Assembly: GCA_903938205.1 (NCBI GenBank)
Contig: CAJACJ010000336.1
Span: 1 to 7,288, forward strand
DNA: 7,288 nucleotides
Reading direction: 5' to 3'
From: an uncultured bacterium
GTDB taxonomy: Bacteria; Planctomycetota; Phycisphaerae; Phycisphaerales; SM1A02
Shown here: one piece after another, positions 1 through 6,954 of the stretch
Position numbering within the stretch: position 1 is the first letter of the stretch
How the letters are laid out: each line of letters begins with the position of its first letter
The notes under the pieces: model-generated
Told to the model about the DNA's origin: nothing
Database searches by the model: none
What the model saw: only the letters and a program-made list of their open reading frames with translations
Made by a program: the position numbers and the translations under genes

Positions 1-447
1 GTTCCATGCACGGCGCGCGCGGTGCTTGAACTGATTGAAAGCACAAAAATAAATTTGCAGGGAGCTCGTGTGGTAGTGGTGGGCGCCAGCAATATCGTGG
101 GCAAGCCTGTCGCCGTGTTGTTGATGCGCTCCAACGCCACAGTGATCAGCTCAAATAAATTCACATTGGAACTTCCGCAACTCACGCGCGCCGCCGATGT
201 AGTTGTGGCCGCAGCGGGCGTGGTTGGATTGGTGAAGGGAGATTGGATCAAGCCTGGCGCCGTGGTGATCGATGTGGGAATTCATCGCGTGACTTCGCCG
301 CAAGGAAAAACCACGACCATGGGCGATGTTGATTTTGAAAGCGTGTCCAAAGTCGCTGGATTTCTTACGCCTGTTCCAGGCGGCGTGGGTCCGATGACGG
401 TGGCCATGTTGCTGCGCAATGTTGCTGATGCATGCTTGAAAACATGA
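1..447 (+). CDS. folD: Bifunctional methylenetetrahydrofolate dehydrogenase / methenyltetrahydrofolate cyclohydrolase (FolD), C-terminal part
   Basis: FolD oxidises 5,10-methylene-THF to 5,10-methenyl-THF with NADP and hydrolyses this to 10-formyl-THF in the cytoplasm, feeding purine and formyl-Met synthesis. The frame is open from base 1, so the gene is cut by the left edge; 148 codons remain, about half of the usual 280-300. Visible landmarks are the PCT motif at codons 2-4 (PCTARAV where E. coli has PCTPRG), the dinucleotide-binding motif GASNIVGKP, GDWIKPGAVVIDVGI, and the family signature PGGVGPMTVAMLLRN near the end. The first two correspond closely to the E. coli protein. The catalytic lysine lies in the missing N-terminal half and cannot be checked. 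The gene is convergent with purC, 82 bp away. The GTG at 22 is only an internal codon, since the PCT motif lies upstream of it in frame. Identification is firm. Confidence 0.96.
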   Translation, partial: VPCTARAVLELIESTKINLQGARVVVVGASNIVGKPVAVLLMRSNATVISSNKFTLELPQLTRAADVVVAAAGVVGLVKGDWIKPGAVVIDVGIHRVTSPQGKTTTMGDVDFESVSKVAGFLTPVPGGVGPMTVAMLLRNVADACLKT

Positions 448-463
448 AGCGCGCGCAGCGCTT
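447..463 (+). terminator. Small stem-loop at the folD stop codon, possible weak terminator
   Basis: A perfect 6 bp inverted repeat (AAGCGC / GCGCTT, 5-base loop) begins at the last base of the folD stop. No proper T-run follows, so Rho-independent termination is doubtful. The rest of the 82 bp gap to purC holds only an AT-rich near-palindrome at 491-509 (CAAG and CTTG flanking AAAATATTTT), which could help either converging transcript end. Confidence 0.2.
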
Positions 464-529
464 GATTGCACGTTGTTATTCGATGCGCGCCAAGAAAATA
501 TTTTGCTTGCGGCTGCCTTTGAAACTGGT

Positions 530-1519
530 TCAGCCACCAAGCATGTCGGCCGCTTGTTGATAGCGCTCAATGGTTTTCGCAATCACATCTTCGGGCAACA
601 TGGGCCCGGGTGGACATCGATTCCAAAGGCCCGCGGCTTCTTGGGCGAGCAGCCAATTGCGCACAAATTGCTTGTCCAAACTTTGTGGTTCCGTGCCTGC
701 GCCAACGGTCGACGCGATCCAGTAACGGCTTGAGTCCGGCGTCAGCACTTCATCGGCAAGGACAAGCTCATCCGTGACGTTGCCATGCATGTCAAGCGCG
801 AAACCAAATTCAAATTTGGTGTCAGCCAAGATTAAGCCGCGTTGCGCGCAATGTTCACTGGCCGATTTATAAATGGAAATGCTGGCCAAGCGCAAACGCT
901 GCATGACGGATTCACCAACAGCGGTCGCCGCTTGTTCAAACGAAATATTTTCATCGTGACCTTCGTGCGCCTTGCTGGCCGGCGTGAAAATGGGTTCAGG
1001 AAGTTTGCCCCATTGATGAAGCCCCGCGGGCAACGCCACGCCGCATACGCGGCCATTGTTTTTATATTCGGTGTAGCCACTGCCCGCGAGCCAGCCGCGC
1101 ACCACGCATTCAATGGGCACAATCTTCACCTTGCGGCAAATCATGCAGCGGCCGCGCAACATGTCGCGCTGGTCATTGGAAATTCCTTGAACAAGATCTG
1201 GATCGGTTGAAATTAAATGGTCGGAAATAATTTTCCATTCGCGAATTCGTTCAAACCAGCCCAATGAAATTTCCGTCAGCAACTTGCCTTTATTCGCAAT
1301 CGCGCTTGGCAGCACAACGTCAAATGCGCTGATGCGATCGGTGGCCACCACCAGAATTCGTGGACATGCACCAGTTGGCGCGTCGATGTCATACACATCT
1401 CGGACTTTGCCCGCGCGCTTGCCAGCGAGCGGAAGATTGGTGGCGTCGACACTCTTGCACTGGCCGCCGCCTTGACTGGGCGAAAGAGCGTTGCGTGGCG
1501 CGTGTGAATTCTCTTGCAT
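530..1519 (-). CDS. purC: Phosphoribosylaminoimidazole-succinocarboxamide synthase (SAICAR synthetase)
   Basis: PurC joins CAIR and aspartate using ATP to give SAICAR, a late step of de novo IMP synthesis in the cytoplasm. The 329-residue protein is of the longer class (about 300 residues, as in yeast Ade1) rather than the 240-residue E. coli class. Motifs seen: GKVRDVYD at 37-44 (nucleotide-binding N-lobe), ATDRISAFD at 59-67, family signature 1 IVPIECVVRGWLAGSG at 133-148, signature 2 LADTKFEFG at 231-239, and DEVLTPDSSRYW at 256-267. All key residues of the two signatures are present. The first ~28 residues are a non-conserved, Ser/Gly/Gln-rich extension; no better in-frame start is seen before the conserved core, and no strong Shine-Dalgarno stands before the ATG. 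It is convergent with folD and divergent from the GH10-like gene. Confidence 0.97.
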   Translation of the reverse strand: MQENSHAPRNALSPSQGGGQCKSVDATNLPLAGKRAGKVRDVYDIDAPTGACPRILVVATDRISAFDVVLPSAIANKGKLLTEISLGWFERIREWKIISDHLISTDPDLVQGISNDQRDMLRGRCMICRKVKIVPIECVVRGWLAGSGYTEYKNNGRVCGVALPAGLHQWGKLPEPIFTPASKAHEGHDENISFEQAATAVGESVMQRLRLASISIYKSASEHCAQRGLILADTKFEFGFALDMHGNVTDELVLADEVLTPDSSRYWIASTVGAGTEPQSLDKQFVRNWLLAQEAAGLWNRCPPGPMLPEDVIAKTIERYQQAADMLGG

Positions 1520-1543
1520 GGCCTGATGCTAACGGCGTCCAAA

Positions 1544-1572
1544 ATTATTTTGCGTGGATCTTGCGCATGCAA
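1544..1572 (-). promoter_or_regulatory. Candidate purC promoter in the divergent intergenic region
   Basis: Read on the minus strand, TTGCAT (1572-1567) is followed after 17 bases by AATAAT (1549-1544), matching TTGACA at 3 of 6 and TATAAT at 5 of 6. Initiation would fall near 1537, leaving a leader of about 18 bases before the purC ATG. The -10 element lies in a 13-base palindrome, CAAAAT-T-ATTTTG (1540-1552), which could be an operator. No convincing plus-strand promoter was found in the same 107 bp gap. This rests on consensus matching by eye only. Confidence 0.3.
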
Positions 1573-1601
1573 TCAGTAAAAAACTCCTTGTTTATGGAAT
1601 G

Positions 1602-1615
1602 CCAGATGTTTCTGG
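1602..1615 (+). repeat. Short inverted repeat just upstream of the GH10-like gene
   Basis: CCAGA and TCTGG are separated by TGTT, giving a perfect 5 bp stem with a 4-base loop, ending 11 bases before the ATG at 1627. It occupies the place where a ribosome binding site would be expected, and no Shine-Dalgarno is visible there. A stem this short can arise by chance. Confidence 0.25.
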
Positions 1616-1626
1616 TTACACTTTGA

Positions 1627-3162
1627 ATGCCCATGCTTCTTTTTAAGGTCCATCACGAATTAAAAAATTCGGACGAGCGGCGCCTTCCTGGCGCGCACTT
1701 GCTTGGCCGGGATGATTTGCCAGTGGCTGGGGAAGTGCGTCGTGACAAGGATCTGGTGAAGTGCGCGCCGGCTGAATCAGCCGCCACCGCATTGTGTCTA
1801 GAGGTTGAAGCGGGAGCCATGGGTCGACTGATGTTGCAAACATGTTTGCTGAAGCAACGCGACGAACCCTATCTTTTATTTTTGGAATTAGCCCGCCATC
1901 GCATCAAGTTGTACATCGCCAAAAGTGAGGAGTGGCAACTTTTTGATCCCGCCATTGCCGGTGAAAGTTTGAAGCGATGGGAGCATGCGCGAACGCTTTT
2001 TGTGCTGGCCATGAATGAGCTCGATATTGCCAAAGCCGAGACATTTGCCAAGGATGCTTTGGTGGCCGCGTTGGACGCCAACGAGCAACTTGCGCTACTT
2101 CATGCGGAGTTACTGGTGAAGTACAGATTTGGACGCAAGGGTTCCACAAGCACCGTTTTTGGCGTGCGCGTTGACCCACGCAGCGATATTCAAGCGTGCG
2201 GCGATTCGGCCAAGGTACTTGATGTGTTGGTGGTTCCAACTCCATGGAAACTCATCGAGCCAGCCATGGGGAAGTACCGCTTCGATGAGATGGATCGATG
2301 GATGACCTTCGCTTCGAAATCCAAAAAAACAATTGTCGCCGGGCCGCTGCTTCGATTTGATTCGGGAACAGTGCCGCCTTGGATGGAGGCGCACAAAAAA
2401 GATTTTTCCATGTGTGTTGACCGCGCCTACTCGTTCATGGAGCAAGTGGTGCATCGCTATCGCGGCGTTGTCACTATGTGGAATCTTGGAAGCGGGCTGC
2501 ATGCCAATCAACATTTTCAATTCACCGATGAGCAAATGATGGACCTCACTCGCCGCGCGAGTTTGCTGGCCAAACAAAGTCAGCCCGGCGCGCGCACGCT
2601 GATTGAGTTGACGGAGCCATTTTGCGAGCATGTTTCAAGCCGTCCTGGCGCGCTCACGCCTTGGCAATATCTTGAGCGCCTCTCGCAAGATGGTCTGCAC
2701 TTTGACGCGGTGGGAATTCAAATGTGTTTTGGCGGCTCCGACGACGGCTCGGTCATGCGTGATTTAATGCAGATTTCCGCGGCACTTGATCGCTTTCTTT
2801 CTTTTGATTGCAAAGTCATGGTCAGCGCATTTGGCGTTCCAAGCGCGCAGATCAATCCCAAGTCTGGATGGTGGCGTGATGAGTGGAGTGAAAGGGTTCA
2901 AGCGCAGTGGGCCAGCCGATTTGTCACCATCGCCTTGTCCAAGCCGTTCGTTGAGACGGTTGTGTGGGAGCGTTTGATCGATCATGGCGATGACGCGACG
3001 GGTCTTTTATTTGAAAATGGAAAGCCGAAAAGTGTCTTTGCCAAACTGTTGGCCATTCGAAAAATTTTGCGCAAGCCTTTGATCGCCAAACAACCAAGCA
3101 ACGCCGCCGCGAACGAAGACGCCAATGATGAGACGCGAAGTGGCGCGCCCGCGGTGGAATGA
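1627..3162 (+). CDS. GH10 xylanase-like barrel protein, apparently catalytically inactive, with a conserved-type N-terminal region
   Basis: A 511-residue protein. Residues about 195-480 follow the order of glycoside hydrolase family 10 (endo-1,4-beta-xylanase) TIM barrels: PTPWKLIEPAMGKYRFDEMD at 204-223 (like 'N-mKw..ieP..G.y.F...D'), PPWM at 250-253, VVHRYRGVVTMWN at 274-286 (before the acid/base strand), HFDAVGIQ at 358-365 (like 'iDgiGlQ'), and a final GLLFENGKPKSVFAKL at 459-474. The acid/base motif WDVVNE is WNLGSG (285-290) and the nucleophile motif TELD is SAFG (400-403), so both catalytic glutamates are missing; the usual substrate histidines are not evident either. Residues 1-190 form an unrecognised N-terminal region including a helical stretch (about 115-165). 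The tail (485-511) is Ala/Asn/Glu-rich and probably disordered. There is no signal peptide, so it is presumably cytoplasmic, which does not fit a secreted xylanase. An ATG at 1633 is an equally good start (MLLFKVHHEL). Its stop overlaps the next start. A carbohydrate-binding or structural role is conceivable but not shown. Confidence 0.75.
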   Translation: MPMLLFKVHHELKNSDERRLPGAHLLGRDDLPVAGEVRRDKDLVKCAPAESAATALCLEVEAGAMGRLMLQTCLLKQRDEPYLLFLELARHRIKLYIAKSEEWQLFDPAIAGESLKRWEHARTLFVLAMNELDIAKAETFAKDALVAALDANEQLALLHAELLVKYRFGRKGSTSTVFGVRVDPRSDIQACGDSAKVLDVLVVPTPWKLIEPAMGKYRFDEMDRWMTFASKSKKTIVAGPLLRFDSGTVPPWMEAHKKDFSMCVDRAYSFMEQVVHRYRGVVTMWNLGSGLHANQHFQFTDEQMMDLTRRASLLAKQSQPGARTLIELTEPFCEHVSSRPGALTPWQYLERLSQDGLHFDAVGIQMCFGGSDDGSVMRDLMQISAALDRFLSFDCKVMVSAFGVPSAQINPKSGWWRDEWSERVQAQWASRFVTIALSKPFVETVVWERLIDHGDDATGLLFENGKPKSVFAKLLAIRKILRKPLIAKQPSNAAANEDANDETRSGAPAVE

Positions 3163-3494
3163 AACAACTTCGCGCGCCAGTCCAGGGTCTTGCGTTGTTG
3201 TCGTTGTGCGCGGTGGCGGCATTGACTGCTGTACGAATAAGTCAGGCGCAAATGCGCACGCCCATGGAGGGCTATCGCTACACCACATTGCCCGCGTGGC
3301 GCGTTGATCTGGATCAAGCAGGCGTGGATGAACTTGCCGCATTGCCCGGTGTGGGACCATCTTTAGCCGCGGCGATCGTGGCGGATAGGCAAGCCAAAGG
3401 TCCATTCAAAACGTTGACGGAATTGGATCGAGTACGCGGAGTGGGTCCGGCCATTCTTCAACAAATCAAGCCATTTGTGCTGCAATCGCCTTAG
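3159..3494 (+). CDS. Membrane-anchored ComEA-type helix-hairpin-helix protein
   Basis: A 111-residue protein with a hydrophobic N-terminal segment (about residues 8-25), acting as a membrane anchor or as a signal peptide (a possible SQA cleavage site at 28-30), followed by a short linker and a tandem helix-hairpin-helix unit at 49-106. The two hairpins are LPGVGPSLAAAI (62-73) and VRGVGPAILQQI (92-103), and the start VDLDQAGVDELAALPGVG matches the 'iNlNtAs.eeL..lPGiG' pattern of ComEA/HhH_3 domains. Such domains bind the DNA backbone without sequence specificity; ComEA is the periplasmic DNA receptor in natural transformation. The ATG overlaps the upstream stop in an ATGA, implying translational coupling with the GH10-like gene. 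No other competence gene is in view, so a role in DNA uptake is only possible; hence no symbol is given. Confidence 0.85.
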   Translation: MKQLRAPVQGLALLSLCAVAALTAVRISQAQMRTPMEGYRYTTLPAWRVDLDQAGVDELAALPGVGPSLAAAIVADRQAKGPFKTLTELDRVRGVGPAILQQIKPFVLQSP

Positions 3495-3521
3495 CGCTGC
3501 CGTGTGAGCTACTGTATATCT

Positions 3522-3548
3522 TGAATCCAATCGCTTGAGATGGATTCA
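3522..3548 (+). promoter_or_regulatory. 8 bp inverted repeat immediately before the likely mfd start
   Basis: TGAATCCA (3522-3529) and TGGATTCA (3541-3548) form a perfect 8 bp inverted repeat around an 11-base loop, ending 4 bases before the ATG at 3553. The loop carries the only purine-rich stretch (GAGA, 3537-3540) that might pair with 16S rRNA, and also the alternative TTG start at 3535. No T-run follows, so it is not an obvious terminator for the HhH gene. It could limit ribosome access to mfd or be a protein-binding palindrome; function is inferred only. Confidence 0.4.
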
Positions 3549-3552
3549 TGTT

Positions 3553-6500
3553 ATGAAGTGGCGCGAAGATATTTCCAACTCTCCAGCGCTCGCCGCGCTT
3601 GCGGAGAAGGTACGCACTGGGGGCGCGACAAGCGTGCGTGGCGCGACTGGATCAAGCACTTCCATGATCACCGCCGCGCTGGGCGAAAAAATAAAACGCA
3701 TGACGGTGTTGGCCATGGCGCATTTGGATGAGGCCGACGAGGTGATCGCCGAGTGGCACGATCTTGGTTGCAACGCCATGCGATTTCCCGCGCTTGAATC
3801 GTCCGTTGGGGAAAGCATGTTGGCTGCCGATGTTTTTCTGGAGCGGATTAAAGTTGCGGACGCGCTTGAGCGCGGCGAAGTGGATTTCATCGTGGCTCCG
3901 ATCGCGGCGTTGATGCAGCGCATTCCAAATTCCGAAAAACGGAAAATGTTATACCGCACGTTGCGCGTGGGCGCGCGCGTGTCACCAGCGGAATTGGCGG
4001 CATGGTTGACAGCGCGCGGGTATCAACGCATGGAAGCTGTGGAAAATCCTGGTGAATTCTCCGTGCGGGGTGGCGTGTTTGACGTGTATCCAACCGCGGC
4101 CAGCGTGGCGGTGCGCCTGGATTTTTTTGGCGACGACATTGAGCACATGCATGAAATGGATCCGGCGACGCAAGCCAATGATCGTCGGATTGAAAGTGTG
4201 GATGTGCTTTCGTGCGACGAAAAACAATTGACCACTGACGATGGCGACATGGCGTTGGCGGATGTGTTGCCACGCGACGCGCTTTTTGTGTTCGCTGAAT
4301 TGGGCGAAGTGATGGAGCAGGCGCGTGGATATTGGGAGCGCCTTGATGATTCCAAGGGAGTGATCGCGCCCAACGACGCGGTGAAAGGTTTCATGGATCG
4401 CGCGGGCGCCACGCTGGCGTTCAATGCATTTTCGCGCACAAATGAACCAGCTTCGTTGGAAGTGCCGGTGCGTTCTCTGAATTTAAGCGAAAGCGACACG
4501 GCCAAAGCTTTTCAAGCGCTTATGGAATTTTCCCAGGACGCGCAGTTGATTTTATTTTGTTCAACCGATGGCGACTTGTTGCGCACCAAGGAATTGGTGC
4601 AGCGTCACGCTCCAAACGCTGGTGTGGAAGTGGTTCGTCAACATTTGCACCGTGGATTTCGTTGGGAGCGCGAAGGGCAGAAGGCGCTCATGCTTATTCC
4701 AGAGCATGAGTTGCTTGGTCGCTTTGGCGTTCGGCGGCGTGGGGGTGCGGCGGCAGCGGCGGCGGGTCCACGCGCGCGCGACGCTTTTTTGCATTTTGAG
4801 AAAGGCGATTATGTCACGCACCGCGATCACGGCGTGGCGCAATATGTGGGATTGGTCACGCGCGCGTCGCTTGATCGAAGTGGTGGCCCCACTGAGCGCG
4901 CGAGTGACAATGGCGATCGCACCAATGCGAGTGGTCAAAGCGCCAACACGAGTAATAGTGGCAACCACGCCAACGCGTTGCTGCAAAATGCGGCGCATCC
5001 AGAAATGGAATACCTCACGCTGCAATTTGAAGGCGGCACAAAGTTGCATGTGCCGGCGCTGCGCGTGGATTTGGTGCAGAAATATGTTGGAGCGGGCGCG
5101 TCCAAGCCGGCGCTGAGCCAAGTGGGTGGAAAGCGCTGGAAAGCCCAGAAAGAACGCGTTTCGGAGGCGGTGCGCGATCTTGCCGCGGAAATGTTGCGCG
5201 TGCAAGCTGTGCGCGCGGCCACCCATGGCGTTGCGTTTCCGCTGGACACGCCATGGCAGCATGAATTTGAAAGCGCCTTTCCGTGGGAGGAAACTGCGGA
5301 TCAACTCACGGCCATCGCGGCCACCAAGCGCGACATGGAAACCTCCAAGCCAATGGATCGATTGATTTGCGGCGATGTTGGATTTGGAAAAACAGAGGTC
5401 GCCATTCGCGCCGCGTTCAAGTGCGTGGAGTCGGGGCGTCAAGTCGCGGTGTTGGTTCCCACCACATTGTTGGCGGAGCAGCATGAACGCACGTTCCGCG
5501 ACCGCTTCCGCGCGTATCCATTTCGAATTGAAAGTTTGAGCCGTTTCAAAAGTGACGCGCAGCAGAAAATAATTTTGCAGGATCTGCAAGCGGGGCGCAT
5601 TGACTTGGTCATTGGCACGCATCGCTTGTTGTCCAAGGACATTCAATTTTCAAATCTTGGATTGGTGGTGGTCGATGAGGAGCAACGCTTTGGCGTGGAA
5701 CACAAACAGCGCTTGCTTTCATTTCGCGCCACGGCCGACGTGCTCACGTTGAGCGCCACGCCTATTCCGCGCACCTTGCACATGTCTTTGTTGGGGTTGC
5801 GAGATATCTCCAGTTTGACCACTCCGCCGGCGGATCGACGCGCCATTGTGACGGAAGTTTTGGCCATGTCCTCCAAGCGTTTACAGCAGGCTATTCACCG
5901 CGAATTGGCGCGTGAGGGTCAGATTTATTACGTGCACAATCGCATTCACGGCCTTGACCGCGCCGCCGAGCGCATCAAGGCGCTTGTGCCAGAGGCGCGC
6001 ATTGAAATTGGCCACGGTCAAATGCCAGCGGAGCAACTTGAGCAAGTCATGATGCGTTTCATGCGCCATGAATGCGATGTGTTGGTGAGCACGTCGATCA
6101 TTGAAAGTGGAATAGATAATCCGCGCGCCAACACCATGTTCATTGATCTGGCGGATCTGCATGGCTTGTCGGACTTGCATCAATTGCGTGGTCGCGTTGG
6201 CCGCTCCAATCACCGCGCGTATTGCTATTTGTTTTTGCCCGAGGGTCGTCCGCTGACCGACGACGCGCGCCGGCGTTTGCGCGCCATAGAGGACTACAGC
6301 ATGTTGGGCGCTGGCTTCCGCATTGCCATGCGCGATTTGGAAATTCGCGGCGCAGGTAATTTGTTGGGCGCGCAGCAAAGCGGACACATTGCGGCGGTGG
6401 GGTACGAGATGTATTGCCAACTGTTGGAGGACGCCGTGGATGGCTTGACATCGCGCAAGAAAATTCGCTCCGCCGACAATGTGCTTGACATTGGTTTGGC

Positions 6501-6939
6501 CGGCGCCATTCCCCGCGGCTTCATTGCCAGCGAGCGCCGAAGGTTGGAGGCATATCGCCGACTTTCCAGCGCCGACACTATTGAAGTGGTTCAGCAAGCC
6601 ACGCGCGATATTGAGAACGCGTATGGAAAACTTCCGGCGACCATGCAAATGCTGGTGGATTTGGCGCAATTGCGCGTGCTTCTGGCGGCCACCGGGGTGC
6701 GCTCGTTGGTGCGGCGCGACTTGGATTACATTTTTCACACCGCGCAACCCGTTGTGCTGCAGCGTGCGTTCGCCAAGTCGCAGACCACCGTTCGCGTGAT
6801 TGGAAAAGTGGACTCGGACGGTTTGATCGATGTCTATGTTCGACCGGGTCAGTCGTTGAGCGATCCAAATCGCATGATGAAACTATTGCTGACGCAATTA
6901 CAAAAGATGTTGTTGGTTGTCACTGGCAGCGCCGCGTGA
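3553..6939 (+). CDS. mfd: Transcription-repair coupling factor Mfd
   Basis: Mfd is the ATP-driven DNA translocase that removes RNA polymerase stalled at lesions and recruits UvrA. The ATG at 3553 gives 1128 residues, near the family's usual 1150; a TTG at 3535 would add six residues (MRWIHV) and is less likely. Domains in order: UvrB-like D1/D2 (about 1-330) with FSVRGGVFDVYP and VRLDFF, keeping the arginines (172, 188) and phenylalanine (192) that correspond to the E. coli UvrA-binding residues R165, R181 and F185; an Ala-rich linker near 397-410; the CarD-like RNA polymerase-interacting domain (415-513) with a large insertion; the SF2 translocase with Walker A GDVGFGKT (607-614), DEEQ (708-711), SATPIPRT (734-741), a motif V stretch (STSIIESGID) and QLRGRVGR (877-884); the TRG motif DLEIRGAGNLLG (928-939); and the D7 C-terminal domain (IPRGFI onward). 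All ATPase motifs are intact. It lies 58 bp after the HhH gene and may share its transcript. Confidence 0.97.
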   Translation: MKWREDISNSPALAALAEKVRTGGATSVRGATGSSTSMITAALGEKIKRMTVLAMAHLDEADEVIAEWHDLGCNAMRFPALESSVGESMLAADVFLERIKVADALERGEVDFIVAPIAALMQRIPNSEKRKMLYRTLRVGARVSPAELAAWLTARGYQRMEAVENPGEFSVRGGVFDVYPTAASVAVRLDFFGDDIEHMHEMDPATQANDRRIESVDVLSCDEKQLTTDDGDMALADVLPRDALFVFAELGEVMEQARGYWERLDDSKGVIAPNDAVKGFMDRAGATLAFNAFSRTNEPASLEVPVRSLNLSESDTAKAFQALMEFSQDAQLILFCSTDGDLLRTKELVQRHAPNAGVEVVRQHLHRGFRWEREGQKALMLIPEHELLGRFGVRRRGGAAAAAAGPRARDAFLHFEKGDYVTHRDHGVAQYVGLVTRASLDRSGGPTERASDNGDRTNASGQSANTSNSGNHANALLQNAAHPEMEYLTLQFEGGTKLHVPALRVDLVQKYVGAGASKPALSQVGGKRWKAQKERVSEAVRDLAAEMLRVQAVRAATHGVAFPLDTPWQHEFESAFPWEETADQLTAIAATKRDMETSKPMDRLICGDVGFGKTEVAIRAAFKCVESGRQVAVLVPTTLLAEQHERTFRDRFRAYPFRIESLSRFKSDAQQKIILQDLQAGRIDLVIGTHRLLSKDIQFSNLGLVVVDEEQRFGVEHKQRLLSFRATADVLTLSATPIPRTLHMSLLGLRDISSLTTPPADRRAIVTEVLAMSSKRLQQAIHRELAREGQIYYVHNRIHGLDRAAERIKALVPEARIEIGHGQMPAEQLEQVMMRFMRHECDVLVSTSIIESGIDNPRANTMFIDLADLHGLSDLHQLRGRVGRSNHRAYCYLFLPEGRPLTDDARRRLRAIEDYSMLGAGFRIAMRDLEIRGAGNLLGAQQSGHIAAVGYEMYCQLLEDAVDGLTSRKKIRSADNVLDIGLAGAIPRGFIASERRRLEAYRRLSSADTIEVVQQATRDIENAYGKLPATMQMLVDLAQLRVLLAATGVRSLVRRDLDYIFHTAQPVVLQRAFAKSQTTVRVIGKVDSDGLIDVYVRPGQSLSDPNRMMKLLLTQLQKMLLVVTGSAA
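4861..5004 (+). other. Asn/Ser/Gly-rich insertion inside the Mfd RNA polymerase-interacting domain
   Basis: In Mfd the beta-strand ending HGVAQYVGL normally passes through a short turn of roughly ten residues to the strand beginning EYL. Here Mfd residues 437-484 lie between them, about 40 more than expected. The added part is rich in Asn, Ser, Thr, Gly and Asp (for example TNASGQSANTSNSGNHAN) with no hydrophobic core, so it is probably a flexible loop. The frame stays open and the domain resumes normally with EYLTLQFEGGTKLHVP, so this is an in-frame insertion rather than an error. Confidence 0.8.
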
Positions 6940-6954
6940 TTTCTTTTGAAATCA
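6937..6954. terminator. Palindrome spanning the two convergent stop codons (candidate bidirectional terminator)
   Basis: TGATTTC (6937-6943) and GAAATCA (6948-6954) are perfect inverted repeats around TTTT. The first three bases are the mfd TGA stop and the last three are the complement of the nrdJ TGA stop. With bulged base 6936 the stem can be extended by two G-C pairs (6934-6935 with 6955-6956). The stem is AT-rich and lacks a following T-run, so it would be a weak intrinsic terminator at best. Only 12 bp separate the two coding regions. Confidence 0.35.

Noticed and set aside
151..582. 143-codon minus-strand frame across the end of folD and the end of purC
   Set aside because: It overlaps two well-identified genes in other frames and has a low-complexity His/Arg-rich product without family resemblance.
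842..1210. 122-codon plus-strand frame antisense to purC
   Set aside because: It is covered by the conserved SAICAR synthetase core on the minus strand and has no independent support.
4736..4770. GCG-rich stretch encoding a run of alanines, considered as a triplet repeat
   Set aside because: The run is short, mixed with GCA and GGT codons, and falls in the variable linker before the polymerase-interacting domain of Mfd, where low complexity is unremarkable.
4561..5646. 361-codon open frame on the minus strand inside mfd
   Set aside because: It lies fully antisense to the translocase and RNA polymerase-interacting parts of Mfd, whose motifs are unmistakable. Its composition (Arg, His, Gln, Ala-rich) is typical of an antisense shadow and no family motif is visible.
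5881..6747. 288-codon open frame on the minus strand inside mfd
   Set aside because: It is antisense to motifs IV-VI, TRG and D7 of Mfd, with no recognisable domain; long only because the codon bias leaves few stops on the other strand.
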